Virus record (IMG/VR): IMGVR_UViG_3300036781_000412
Span: 1 to 27,009 of that record
Origin: a virus
Direction: 5' to 3' (one strand)
Length of the DNA stretch: 27,009 nt
Each line of letters opens with the position of its first letter. Position 1 is the stretch's first letter. This document shows positions 8,738 to 17,359 of the stretch, in pieces. The notes beneath the pieces are model-generated. The model was not told the origin of the DNA and searched no databases. It saw only the letters and a program-made list of their open reading frames with translations. The position numbers were made by a program, and so were the translations under genes.

Positions 8738-9553
8738 ATGCGGGATTCCATACTGGAGCGGGACAGCCACGTCGCGCGTCGGGAAGTGCTCGTTCCCGTC
8801 ACGACGGCGATCAGCCTCACCAAGCGGCTGGTCACGGCCTACAAGGTCCGCCACAACGCGGTGTTCACTGGCGCGTCGCTGTTCGCTCGCACCGTGGCCG
8901 GGACCGTTGCCGTCTCGCTGCTGATCGCGGATAGCGAAGAGATCGACACCGCGCTCACCTCGGCCGGTCTCGCGATCGACGCGACCGCCGAGAAGTTCAA
9001 GGTCGGCACCACGTTCGTGTACCGCGCGGCCAGCGGGTTCTATACCAAGGCCGCTGCCACCGCGATTCTGTTCTCGGCCAACGACGTCATCAATGGTGCG
9101 AACAAGTGGGGTGCCTTCCTCGTCCAGGTCGATAGCGCCGGGACGGTCACGACCAAGGGCGCCCTCGCCAACGCCTTCGCCACCGAGGGCGCCGCCGTGG
9201 CGGCCCTGCCAGCCGCCGACGCCAGCAAGGCGGTGGTCGGATACATCAGCGTGCAGGCGAAGAACGCGACGTGGACCGCCAACACGGACGACCTGACCGC
9301 TGGGTCGGACTGCGTGGTTGCCCATTTCGTGAACAAGACGACCGCCGCGAGAGTGCCGCTTACGGCGGACCTCTCGCCGGTCGCCGCCAAGGTCGTGGAT
9401 GGCGTGTTGAGCACCGACTTCACTCAGCTCTACATGCCGATCAACTCGTACATCCTCGCGGTCCAGACGACGGATGGCACCGGCGCCCTGACCGATGCGA
9501 TCCTCTCGTTGCAGACGCGGCCGTACCCGCTCCAGGGCGAAGCCACGTTCTGA
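8738..9553 (+). CDS. Putative head decoration or fibre-like virion protein
   Basis: A 271-residue protein directly after the major capsid gene. The sequence is beta-rich without membrane segments. Around residues 120-200 it has the pattern common in phage head or tail decoration proteins: WGAFLVQVDSAGTVTTKGAL, then repeated Ala/Pro (AALPAADASKAVVGYI) and WTANTDDLTAGS. The N-terminal 30 residues are charged. The start is ATG 8738 with a purine-rich CGGGAGAG at 8723-8730. The stop overlaps the next start by TGATG. A capsid-surface protein fits the position, but it could also be a minor capsid component. The family is not recognised with certainty. Confidence 0.55.
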   Translation: MRDSILERDSHVARREVLVPVTTAISLTKRLVTAYKVRHNAVFTGASLFARTVAGTVAVSLLIADSEEIDTALTSAGLAIDATAEKFKVGTTFVYRAASGFYTKAAATAILFSANDVINGANKWGAFLVQVDSAGTVTTKGALANAFATEGAAVAALPAADASKAVVGYISVQAKNATWTANTDDLTAGSDCVVAHFVNKTTAARVPLTADLSPVAAKVVDGVLSTDFTQLYMPINSYILAVQTTDGTGALTDAILSLQTRPYPLQGEATF

Positions 9554-10074
9554 TGCGGGACATCACTAGCGACCTGCTCCCGCACGACCACGCCTGCCCG
9601 GCGTGGTTGCTGCGGGATCTCCGCACGATCGACCCGGCCGCGACGCTGATCTACATCGGCCGCGGCCGCTGGTGGTTGGGTGTCGTGAAGTCTGGCTGGG
9701 AGGACACCGGCGCCGGCGCCCGGATGCAGGACGGCATGAAGGCGCTCGGCCTCGAGCTGGCCAAGCCGCCGGAACAACGCAACTGGTGGCGGATCGCCCG
9801 GGCGAAGCTCAAGGCTCGCGGGTTCCGCTACATCGCGCAGTACGCCGGGGAGCCGACGAGCCGCATTGTTCGCGCGTTCGAGGAGTGCGACTACAACTAC
9901 CGGACTCGGTTCGCGGCGATCGAGGCCGAGATCAACCGGGAGAGCGACGGGACCGCCGGGACCGAGCGGATCATGCGGGGCGCGTCTGACGCGGGCCGCT
10001 ACCTCGCCCGCGACGCCTGGCGTCACAAGGTCAACAAGCCGCACAGCGTCTCGCTGGCCGGCGCAACGCACTGA
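9553..10074 (+). CDS. Hypothetical phage protein, head region
   Basis: A 173-residue protein that starts at ATG 9553 and shares bases with the previous stop (TGATG). The N-terminal part includes a compact segment, LIYIGRGRWWLGVVKSGW (about residues 32-49), rich in aromatic and basic residues. The C-terminal half is helical, with many Arg, Glu and Ala. No signal peptide, membrane segment or catalytic motif is visible. It sits between the decoration-like gene and the adaptor-like genes, so it may be a minor head component or an assembly factor. Its function is unknown. Confidence 0.7.
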   Translation: MRDITSDLLPHDHACPAWLLRDLRTIDPAATLIYIGRGRWWLGVVKSGWEDTGAGARMQDGMKALGLELAKPPEQRNWWRIARAKLKARGFRYIAQYAGEPTSRIVRAFEECDYNYRTRFAAIEAEINRESDGTAGTERIMRGASDAGRYLARDAWRHKVNKPHSVSLAGATH

Positions 10075-10081
10075 GGGACCG

Positions 10082-10495
10082 ATGGGACTCAAGTTCGGAT
10101 ACCGTAAGCTGGCGATCAGTCGCGCCGAGTGGAATGCCCGGAACACCGTATTCACCAAGACGGCTGGGGGAAAGTTCGGTCCGCGGAAGTCTGGCAACCT
10201 CGCCCCGGACCCCGCGCTCGCTGCGCCGACGTCGGAGGTCCTGCCGCCACCGCCATTGCATGATATCGGTCGTTTGAGTGCGCCGGCCGCGATCAAGGTG
10301 GTGCGGGAGGACAGCGGGATCGACTCGGCGTCCCTGCTGGGCAGTGAGCTGAACCGGCCGGGCGGCATGGCGTCGCGCGTCTCGGTGCTGCGCGAGCTGC
10401 TGACGCGGGCTGAGGGCGAGAAGGACGGCCCGCTGGCCGACCTGATCGGGACCGAGATCGAGAAGCTGACGCGCGCGCCTGACGAAGAGGCGTGA
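10082..10495 (+). CDS. Hypothetical phage protein
   Basis: A 137-residue protein with an ATG at 10082 and GAGGGA at 10073-10078 upstream. Residues 1-45 are basic and aromatic (LKFGYRKLAISRAEWNAR). A Pro-rich linker follows (LPPPPLHDI), then a charged helical C-terminus (RVSVLRELLTRAEGEK onward). No family is recognised. The reading frame extends far upstream of 10082 but only as a shadow of the preceding gene. The stop overlaps the next small gene by GTGA. Confidence 0.65.
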   Translation: MGLKFGYRKLAISRAEWNARNTVFTKTAGGKFGPRKSGNLAPDPALAAPTSEVLPPPPLHDIGRLSAPAAIKVVREDSGIDSASLLGSELNRPGGMASRVSVLRELLTRAEGEKDGPLADLIGTEIEKLTRAPDEEA

Positions 10496-10635
10496 CCGCG
10501 TCGACGGCGCCCGCGGGCTCGGAGGTGTGCTGCTGCTGCTACGGCACGCCACCGGACGAGGGCGCCTGCTGGATGTGTGAGAACCGGGGCTGGATGCCGC
10601 CCCGAGTCAAGCGACCGCCCACGCCCACGGAGTAG
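10492..10635 (+). CDS. 47-residue four-cysteine zinc-knuckle-like miniprotein
   Basis: A very small gene that exactly fills the space between its neighbours. GTG 10492 overlaps the previous stop (GTGA), TAG ends at 10635, and the next gene begins at 10639. The product contains two CxxC pairs, at residues 13-16 (CCCC) and 26-29 (CWMC), nine residues apart, followed by ENRGW and a basic Pro-rich tail. This spacing suggests a small zinc ribbon. By hand count only 4 of its 46 codons after the start end in A or T, matching real genes here. The weak point is the start: AGAGG lies only one base upstream, so coupling to the previous gene would be needed. The role is unknown; nucleic-acid or protein binding is possible. 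Confidence 0.65.
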   Translation: MTASTAPAGSEVCCCCYGTPPDEGACWMCENRGWMPPRVKRPPTPTE

Positions 10636-10638
10636 CCG

Positions 10639-11784
10639 ATGACGCTGCGGACAGGAGACCTGATCGACCGCGCGCGGAACCGGCATCCGCAGTTCACGCC
10701 CCAGCTCGTCCCTGAGTCGGTGGCCTACGACTACATCAACGAGACGCAGCGCCGCCTCATGCGGCGCATTGCCAAGATCGACCAGGACTATTTCGCGGCG
10801 CGCTGGGTCATCACCCTGCTGCACGACCTCGATGTCGCCAGTGTCGGCGCCGGGACGGGTGGGCAGGCGCCGCTCGAGATCGGCAGCGACGCCCTGCTGC
10901 GGCGGAACGTCAATACCGGCGCCGAGGCCCTGATGGCGCTCGACACCTCCGTGTTCGTGCCGGAGACGGTCGTGGCCGGGGCGGACAGCACCTCGCTGAT
11001 GGCCGACGGCGTCAGCTGGATCGCGAATGCCTGGCAGAACGCCCTCGTGCAGTTGACGGCCGGAACCGGCGCGGGCCAGCTGCGCGTCGTGGACAGCAAT
11101 ACGACCGACACGCTGGTGGTGACGGAGGACTGGGATGTCGTGCCGGACACGACGACGCTCTTCCTCGTGCGCCAGCTGTCGCCGGAGGTGAGCGGCGACC
11201 ACGGGGCGATCTTCGCCCAGCAGCCGAGCACCAAGGTGGACAGCACCTTCCTGGTGCGCGTCGATGTCAACGGCAACAACTACCTCGACCTGGCCCAGCC
11301 GGTGCAGGTCAAGACCTCGCTGGGTATCCCGCTGCCACCGGGCCAGTACATCAACCACGGCCATGTGTTCTTCACCAACTGGGAACGCTACCCGGACCGG
11401 ATGATGAACCTGACCCTGACCAAGATGGTGGCGCGCTACTCGGCGCCGAACGCCTACTGTGCCGCGGTGCAGGGTCAGCAGCTCTTCCTCTGCGCCCCGT
11501 TCGATCAGTGGGCGCGCGTCGAGCGAATCGAGATTCCTTACATGCCGCTGCCGCCCCGGATCAGCTCGCCGGACGACCTCGTGTTCATGGCCGACGACGC
11601 CGAGGACGCGCTGGTGGGTGGTGTCGTCATGGGGATGTGCGACCGGATCGAACAGATGGGGCAGGCCGGGGCCTCGCTCGGCAGCATTCGGCAGCGCGCG
11701 ATGGAGGCCGAATCGGACTATCTCGACCTGGTGACGGGCGCGGGCCGCGCCGAAGTCGACCAGGTTCAGGACGTGGGGTACTAA
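10639..11784 (+). CDS. Head-tail adaptor-like protein with a beta insertion
   Basis: A 381-residue protein with GGAG at 10629-10632 six bases before ATG 10639. The N-terminal 50 residues (GDLIDRARNRHPQF, then INETQRRLMRRIAKID) and the C-terminal 60 residues (AEDALVGGVVMGMCDRIEQ onward) are helical. They resemble the helical bundle of phage adaptors that bind the portal. The middle is beta-rich. It includes the element AGTGAGQLRVVDSNTTDTL at about residues 140-158, a pattern found in many phage structural proteins and likely an inserted small beta domain. The role as a portal-bound adaptor or gatekeeper is inferred from fold pattern and position. The stop overlaps the fibre gene (TAATG). Confidence 0.55.
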   Translation: MTLRTGDLIDRARNRHPQFTPQLVPESVAYDYINETQRRLMRRIAKIDQDYFAARWVITLLHDLDVASVGAGTGGQAPLEIGSDALLRRNVNTGAEALMALDTSVFVPETVVAGADSTSLMADGVSWIANAWQNALVQLTAGTGAGQLRVVDSNTTDTLVVTEDWDVVPDTTTLFLVRQLSPEVSGDHGAIFAQQPSTKVDSTFLVRVDVNGNNYLDLAQPVQVKTSLGIPLPPGQYINHGHVFFTNWERYPDRMMNLTLTKMVARYSAPNAYCAAVQGQQLFLCAPFDQWARVERIEIPYMPLPPRISSPDDLVFMADDAEDALVGGVVMGMCDRIEQMGQAGASLGSIRQRAMEAESDYLDLVTGAGRAEVDQVQDVGY

Positions 11785-14129
11785 TGGGCCTCGGCGCTCG
11801 CCTTCCGATCGCGCTGGACGCGATCCCGATTGTCCGCTCGACCAGTGACCGCACCGCGCGGTTCGCGGATCCGGACGTCAACCAGCGGGTGCAGAACCTC
11901 GGCACCGGGGCCATCGAACGATGGAACGGCGCCAGCTGGGTCACGGACTTCCTGAATGTCGGCAACACGACCGGCACGCCGGCCGTGCTGGCGAATGATA
12001 CGCAGGTCCTCCTGCTACCGGCCTCGATCAACTTCATCGGCCGGGTCTCCGGCGCCGCCGTGGGCTCGCAGGCGCAATTGACCATTCCCGATTTGCCGAT
12101 CCTGAACGCCAATGGCTCGACGTTGCAGGCCTCGCCGCGCAGCCTCAAGTTCACCGGGAGTGGCGTCTCGGGCGTGACCGATGGTGGCGGGAATGTGGTC
12201 CTCACGGTCTCGGCGGGTGGCGGGATCAACGCCACGAACGACGGTACGCCGGTCGGGGCCGTCAGTACCGTCGTCAATGCCCTGGACGGCCTGCTGTTCG
12301 CCGACGGGGGGCTCGGGATCCTCAATCTCGGCCTCGACTTCGCCGAGTACGGCCTGACCGAGGGGATGATCCCGGTCGCGGGCCCGGACGGCACACTGGT
12401 CGATTCCCTGCTCGGCATCGCGACGGATGTGGTGCTCTCGGGGGGCGACATCAACCCGGCAACGAGCTACGGGTACGACCTGGGCGAGGATGCGGCGCGT
12501 TGGAGCCTGCTGTACGGCGGCGACATCAGCCTGTTGCAGTACGCCGACTACCCGATTCACGATCTCCTGCGACGGAACGGAAGCGCCGGGAGTCCCAGCA
12601 ATGTCGGGAACAATACCGAGCTGGGGCGCTTCACCTTCAGTGGATTGCTGACGACGGACCAGGTGGGCGCCTACCTCCGCGCGCAGACCGATACCCCGGC
12701 CGGCGGCCATCTCAATGCGTCCCTCTTCTTCGGCGCCTCGACCAACGGCGCGGTCGCTGACGCACTGCGGATGTCCTCCACGCGCCTGCTGCCGATCGCC
12801 GATGACGTGTTCCAGCTCGGCGGGACCGGCAGCAATGAAGTGTTCGCAGGGATGTATGCCCGCCAGTTCGTGGCGCACCTGACCCAACCGACCACGTTCT
12901 TCTCGTTCGACATAACGCTCGGGGGCACCTACCCGAATCCCGGCACCGCGCATGGCTCGCTGACCTGCGGAACGGTGCTGATGTACTACGAGGCGGGCAA
13001 CGCGCTCTCGCGCGTGGTGCACGAATATGTGGATGCCACCCACAGCTACTGGCGTCCGGACAATGCCGGGATCGTCTACCTGGGCAAGAGCGGGAAGGGG
13101 TACGCGGGGATGTTCCTGGCCGCGATCACCACGCCGGGCGCGCCGGTGAGCGGCCAGCTGTGGCAGGATTCGGCGGACAGCCAGCTCTACTTCTATGATG
13201 GCAGCCACACCCAGCAGCTCGGCGGCGGCGGTGGTGGTGGCACGGCCTTCTTCGGCACCGGCGCGATGGGCGCGCTCTCGCTCAAGCAGACCGACGCGGC
13301 CCCGACCTGGGCCACCAAGAGCGGCACGACGTTCACACTGACGCAGGACCTCTTCGCGACGACGCTGGATCTAGACGACAGCGCGGGCAGCTACGTCCTC
13401 TTCACGAACGGGTGGCGGATCTTCTGTTCGAGTACGCTGACGATTGACGCCGGGGTCACGGTCCATAATGGCGGCAACGCCTCCACGACGATCAATGGCG
13501 GCGTGAGTCTCTCGACGGTCGGCACATGCGGCCTGCTGGCGACCAACGCCGGAGGGAACGGCACCACCGGCGCGGCGCCCGGCTCGCCGGCGAACGTGAC
13601 GAAGTCCGCGGCATCGCGCGCGCTGACGGCGACCACGGCTGGTGGCGCGGGCGGCGGCTACACGCCAGGCACCGGCAACGGCTCGGCGGGCGCCACGGTC
13701 GTCGGGATGTGCGCGGGGTCAGGCGGGACCGGGTCCGGGTCGTTCGATGAGATCTCCTCCGCGATCCGTGGGCGCGATCTGTCCGGCACGTTTATCAATG
13801 CTGGAGTGGGCGGCACCGGCGGGCCAGCACTGAGCGGGAGCGGCGGCGGTGGTGGTGGTGGTGGCGGTATCGTGGTCATCGCCGCCAAGTCCCTGCTCAA
13901 TGCGGGCGTGATCCACGCCGATGGCGGCAAGGGATCGAACGCGGTCTCCGGCACCTCGTCGGCCGGCGGTGGCGGTGGCAGTGGTGGTGCAGTCGTGGTG
14001 GTCTACGCCTCAACCACCTCTGCGCCGGGCACGATCCGGGCCGCTGGCGGGACGGGCGGCACGGCGACAGGCACCTACGGCGCCGGCGCCGCCGGTGCCG
14101 CAGGGATTGTCTACACCTATGCGCTCTAA
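11784..14129 (+). CDS. Tail fibre with glycine-rich C-terminal domain
   Basis: A 781-residue protein, probably the receptor-binding fibre or a fibre-like tail appendage. The N-terminal 60 residues (RTARFADPDVNQRVQNLGTG, then ERWNGASWV) look like a virion-attachment module. The middle has fibre-type beta repeats (GYDLGEDAARWSLLYGG, VFQLGGTGSNEVFAGMYARQ) and a short module ending in GQLWQDSADSQLYFYDGSHT at about residue 460. From about residue 480 the protein is glycine-rich, including a run of nine Gly encoded at 13839-13865. The glycine-rich loops alternate with short beta strands (GIVVIAAKSLLNAGVI), suggesting a beta helix or Gly-rich adhesin tip. Start ATG 11784 overlaps the previous stop. 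The frame upstream of 11784 is a shadow. Confidence 0.78.
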   Translation: MGLGARLPIALDAIPIVRSTSDRTARFADPDVNQRVQNLGTGAIERWNGASWVTDFLNVGNTTGTPAVLANDTQVLLLPASINFIGRVSGAAVGSQAQLTIPDLPILNANGSTLQASPRSLKFTGSGVSGVTDGGGNVVLTVSAGGGINATNDGTPVGAVSTVVNALDGLLFADGGLGILNLGLDFAEYGLTEGMIPVAGPDGTLVDSLLGIATDVVLSGGDINPATSYGYDLGEDAARWSLLYGGDISLLQYADYPIHDLLRRNGSAGSPSNVGNNTELGRFTFSGLLTTDQVGAYLRAQTDTPAGGHLNASLFFGASTNGAVADALRMSSTRLLPIADDVFQLGGTGSNEVFAGMYARQFVAHLTQPTTFFSFDITLGGTYPNPGTAHGSLTCGTVLMYYEAGNALSRVVHEYVDATHSYWRPDNAGIVYLGKSGKGYAGMFLAAITTPGAPVSGQLWQDSADSQLYFYDGSHTQQLGGGGGGGTAFFGTGAMGALSLKQTDAAPTWATKSGTTFTLTQDLFATTLDLDDSAGSYVLFTNGWRIFCSSTLTIDAGVTVHNGGNASTTINGGVSLSTVGTCGLLATNAGGNGTTGAAPGSPANVTKSAASRALTATTAGGAGGGYTPGTGNGSAGATVVGMCAGSGGTGSGSFDEISSAIRGRDLSGTFINAGVGGTGGPALSGSGGGGGGGGGIVVIAAKSLLNAGVIHADGGKGSNAVSGTSSAGGGGGSGGAVVVVYASTTSAPGTIRAAGGTGGTATGTYGAGAAGAAGIVYTYAL
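13839..13865 (+). repeat. GGY triplet tract coding polyglycine
   Basis: A run of nine GGC/GGT codons in the fibre gene. A shorter related run lies near 13222-13239, with further glycine-codon clusters near 13966-13988. Slippage by whole triplets would change glycine number without breaking the frame, so the tract could vary the length of the fibre tip. Confidence 0.7.
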
Positions 14130-14139
14130 AGGAGCTCTC

Positions 14140-14397
14140 ATGTTCGGCAAGAAGAAGGCGAAGGCACCGGCGGTGCCGGTGCTCCAGACGGTCACGCTCT
14201 CGCCCGCGGCCAAGGCGATGTATGAAAAGACGCGCGCGGCCAGCGATATGGTCCTGCTGCTCGGCCTGGCCGAAGCGCGCCGGACCGACGGCGTGAGCGA
14301 GGACTACGCGCTCGCGGTCGATCGCGGCCAGTGGGTGAGCGTGTCGTCACTCGAGGCGGTCCGCAACTACGAAGCGCAGCAGAAGGCCGCGTTGTGA
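14140..14397 (+). CDS. Small hypothetical protein
   Basis: An 85-residue protein with a strong Shine-Dalgarno sequence, AAAGGAG at 14128-14134, five bases before ATG 14140. This is one of the best ribosome sites in the window and suggests high expression. The N-terminus is basic (MFGKKKAKAP) and the rest is helical and Ala-rich (SPAAKAMYEKTRAASDMVLL). No family is recognised. It lies between the fibre gene and an adaptor-like gene and overlaps the latter by GTGA. It could be a fibre-assembly helper or a small structural protein; neither is shown by the sequence. Confidence 0.7.
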   Translation: MFGKKKAKAPAVPVLQTVTLSPAAKAMYEKTRAASDMVLLLGLAEARRTDGVSEDYALAVDRGQWVSVSSLEAVRNYEAQQKAAL

Positions 14398-15065
14398 ACG
14401 CCGGCGACTACATCACGCAGGCGGTCGCGCAGAGTTACAACAACCGCCCCGATGTACTCGCCGATGGCGGGACGGAGTTGCTCGTGCAACTCCAGTTGAT
14501 CTTCGCGAAGTACTACCGACTGGCGGCGAAGCAGAATCCCGGCGCGCTCTCGGCGCAGGCCGTGCTCGCCTGGGATACGACCATCAGCGGCTGGACGATT
14601 CCGGCGACGATCGACACCACCCTGCGGCTGGAGCTGGCGTCGTCGCCCGATGACGAGGTGATCGTGGTGCCGTTGGAAGATCGGCGGGCGGATCCCTCGG
14701 CCGCGGCAGTGATCCGGCTCGGCCGCCTCTACAAGCCGGCAGGCAACGCCAACGACCCGGTCAACGTCAATCTCGTGGCGTACTACGCGGCCGTCGGCCC
14801 GTCGTTCGCGGACCTCACGACCGCGCCCGGCACCGAGTGGCCGGTGCAGTTCGATGGCATGATCGTGGCCCAGCTGGCCGGGTTCCTCGCCAAGAAGGAC
14901 GGCCGCACGGATGACGCGCGCGCGGCGCTCGCGGAGGCCGGGGACTGGCGCACGGATTTCATCTCCTGGGTGCAGACGCCGGACCTCAACGTCCGCCGCC
15001 GCTTCGGCATGCCGATGGCGATCCCGACACCGGCGGTCGCGCCGACCGGCGTGGTGCAGCGGTGA
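14394..15065 (+). CDS. Second adaptor-like structural protein
   Basis: A 223-residue protein starting at GTG 14394, coupled to the previous stop. Its plan parallels the 381-residue adaptor-like protein upstream. It has an N-terminal helical region (GDYITQAVAQSYNNRP, then LVQLQLIFAKYYRLAAKQNP), a beta-rich centre, and a helical C-terminus (IVAQLAGFLAKKDGRTDDAR). That C-terminus is typical of connector proteins that pack against the portal or previous ring. No enzyme motif or membrane segment is present. It is followed by the large propeller-like tail gene with a GTGA overlap, consistent with consecutive layers of the portal-tail junction. The role is inferred. Confidence 0.55.
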   Translation: MNAGDYITQAVAQSYNNRPDVLADGGTELLVQLQLIFAKYYRLAAKQNPGALSAQAVLAWDTTISGWTIPATIDTTLRLELASSPDDEVIVVPLEDRRADPSAAAVIRLGRLYKPAGNANDPVNVNLVAYYAAVGPSFADLTTAPGTEWPVQFDGMIVAQLAGFLAKKDGRTDDARAALAEAGDWRTDFISWVQTPDLNVRRRFGMPMAIPTPAVAPTGVVQR

Positions 15066-17359
15066 GCCCGCAACAGCTGGTGCCGTGGGCCTCGGGCCTC
15101 AACCGGGCGACCGGGGCGACCTCCCAGTCACCGGCCGCGTTCAGCGAGCTGGTCAACGCGATGCTGCTCGACGCGACGCTGCGGCTCCGGCCCGCGATCG
15201 GCGCGCCGGTGGTCGTGATCCCGGACGTGGACGACATCTGCTTTGTCGGCACCTTCCAGGGTGCGAGCCAGACCGTGTACATCACCTTCATCGCGGCGAC
15301 CCGCGCGGTGGACATCTACACCGCCGACTTGCAGGGCAACAACCCGGTCCTGCTGGGCAACTGGGGCACGCTGGACGCTGGGGCGGCGACGCCGCCGTGT
15401 TTCTCGATTGCCGAATCGTTCTCGATCCTGCTGCTGGCGCACGACGAGGAGGACGTCACGAAGCGGCTGGTGACACAGGTGTACGACCCGGCGGGCATGA
15501 CCGAGCTCTCGGACCTCGAGGCCGATCTGGTGAATGACGATCCGGAGAGCGCGGAGCCCGTGCTCTTCCGCTGGGTCGCCACGCACCTGGGCTACATCTT
15601 CGCCGGCGGCTACGGCAATGCCGAGCAACCGAGCCGGCCCGAGCTGGTGCGCCTGAGCCATCCCGACGACCCGACCCTCTATGACTCCACGGACTACGTC
15701 ATCGTCGGGGAGCAGGACAATCCGTCGGTCGGTGGCATCTCGATTCCGGTGGGCACCGGCCTCGCGACGTTCGTGGTCGGCAAGCCCGGCCAGCTGTGGA
15801 CGATCGAGGGCCAGGACCGCACGACGTGGAACCCGCAGCCGCTCGACCCGACCACCGGCCTCGCCAATATTCGCAGCTGGTGCATCATGGAGGGGCTGCT
15901 CTATCTCTGGTCGAGCACCGGGCCGTATGTCACCGATGGCCGCAGCTGCACGCCGGCGGGTCTCGATCTCGACCTGCCGCAGGCGTACCCGGCGGACCTG
16001 CCAGATGCAGGACCCTCGCGCAACCTGTGGGCGCTGGCGCTCCCCGACGAACGGCACGTGGTGTTCTTCTGCCCGGATCCGCAGCAGGACCGCATGCTGG
16101 GCTACATCCTCTCGGCCCGGACACCGGATACGCGGCGCTGGGGGCTGTGGGTCGCCCCGCGCTCGCTGCACGGCGCGGTCGTCTCGTCGGGTTTTGCCTA
16201 CACCGCGACCCAGCCTGGGTATGCGGATCCGGTCACGACCGAGGGGACGATCGGCCTCTCGACGGCCACGGTGGACCTGACGATCACCCACAATGAGGCG
16301 GTCGGCGACGAGACGGTCGAGGTCTGGTACAAGCCGGATGGTGGCGGATGGACGCTCGCCCTCTCGACGGCGATTGACACCAGTGGCGCGACACAAGATC
16401 TCTCGTTCACGGTGGGCGTGGTGAGCGGCGACTACACGGTCGCCGTGCGCTACCGCCGCCTCGGCCAGTACCGTACGGGGTACACGTCGACGGATCCGGA
16501 CGACTGGCCGGCGGGATCCCTCGCGACGGGCACGGTCGTGGTGGTCGGGGCGATTTCCGGCCTCGCGATCGTCTACGATCATGATGCCGGCACGATCACG
16601 GCCACCTGGACCGCCAGCGAGGCCGGGCAGGGCACCCGACTCAAGCTGCGAGGCGGGATCGGCCCGCTGTTCTATGTCACCGAGATGCACGATGCGGCCC
16701 CGGGCGACGTCTCCTATGTGTTCCCGTATGTCGCGTGGAATCCCTCGAGCTACCCGCCGACCACGGCGGGCGAGGCGGCGCGCGTGGCGGCACTAGGCAA
16801 GCTGGACCCGAACAGCCCGAACCCGAGCACCTCCCTCGAGGCGGGGACGCTGCTGATCGAGGCGTGGCAGTTCGTGGGCAGCACCGAGGGCGCGCACACG
16901 TCCGGCCCGATGATCCACGCCACCTGGTCGGATGCCGAAAAGGATGGCGCCGATATTCGCCTGAACACCTGGCGCAGCAGTGTGGCCCTCGGCACCGACG
17001 TGGACTTCGTGGTCGATCGACCGACGAGTCAGCATGGCGCGCTCGGGATCTCGGTCTACGATGGCAACTTCGGCGCGGTCCCGCCGAATGGGAGCTGCAC
17101 CTTTTCCGGGCTCGGACCCATCTTTTCCGGCACGGAGCTCTACCTGAACCGGGCGGCGGCCACCGATACGGCGGCCACGCCGTTCACGCTCGCGCACGTC
17201 CCGATGCCGCCCTGCGCGACCTGCCTGATCGTCGGACAGCTCGTCTACATGGGTACGGTAGTTGCCACGCTGGGGTTCGCCAAGAACGTGGGCAACAAGC
17301 TGCCGCACGCCTGGTCGCACACCTTTCCGCTGCCGCCCGGCGCGCTCTGTAGCGCATGA
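15062..17359 (+). CDS. Propeller-like tail or DNA-stabilisation protein
   Basis: A 765-residue protein. Residues 1-390 are beta-rich with repeated short strands. The pattern is that of a beta-propeller protein closing the portal channel of short-tailed phages (the P22 gp10 type is the nearest analogue in role), for example DICFVGTFQGASQTVYITF and LATFVVGKPGQLWTIEGQD. Residues about 400-510 resemble a fibronectin or Ig-like module (VDLTITHNEAVGDETVEVWY). The C-terminal 250 residues form another beta-rich module that could contact the fibre or host surface. The start is GTG 15062 within the previous stop; no Shine-Dalgarno sequence is visible, so coupling is likely. A generic tail-hub role is the safest reading. 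Confidence 0.6.
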   Translation: MSPQQLVPWASGLNRATGATSQSPAAFSELVNAMLLDATLRLRPAIGAPVVVIPDVDDICFVGTFQGASQTVYITFIAATRAVDIYTADLQGNNPVLLGNWGTLDAGAATPPCFSIAESFSILLLAHDEEDVTKRLVTQVYDPAGMTELSDLEADLVNDDPESAEPVLFRWVATHLGYIFAGGYGNAEQPSRPELVRLSHPDDPTLYDSTDYVIVGEQDNPSVGGISIPVGTGLATFVVGKPGQLWTIEGQDRTTWNPQPLDPTTGLANIRSWCIMEGLLYLWSSTGPYVTDGRSCTPAGLDLDLPQAYPADLPDAGPSRNLWALALPDERHVVFFCPDPQQDRMLGYILSARTPDTRRWGLWVAPRSLHGAVVSSGFAYTATQPGYADPVTTEGTIGLSTATVDLTITHNEAVGDETVEVWYKPDGGGWTLALSTAIDTSGATQDLSFTVGVVSGDYTVAVRYRRLGQYRTGYTSTDPDDWPAGSLATGTVVVVGAISGLAIVYDHDAGTITATWTASEAGQGTRLKLRGGIGPLFYVTEMHDAAPGDVSYVFPYVAWNPSSYPPTTAGEAARVAALGKLDPNSPNPSTSLEAGTLLIEAWQFVGSTEGAHTSGPMIHATWSDAEKDGADIRLNTWRSSVALGTDVDFVVDRPTSQHGALGISVYDGNFGAVPPNGSCTFSGLGPIFSGTELYLNRAAATDTAATPFTLAHVPMPPCATCLIVGQLVYMGTVVATLGFAKNVGNKLPHAWSHTFPLPPGALCSA

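Noticed and set aside
7337-9325. 662-residue minus-strand frame opposite the capsid genes
   Set aside because: The opposite strand encodes well-supported structural proteins with ribosome sites, while this frame has neither a plausible ribosome site nor a domain.
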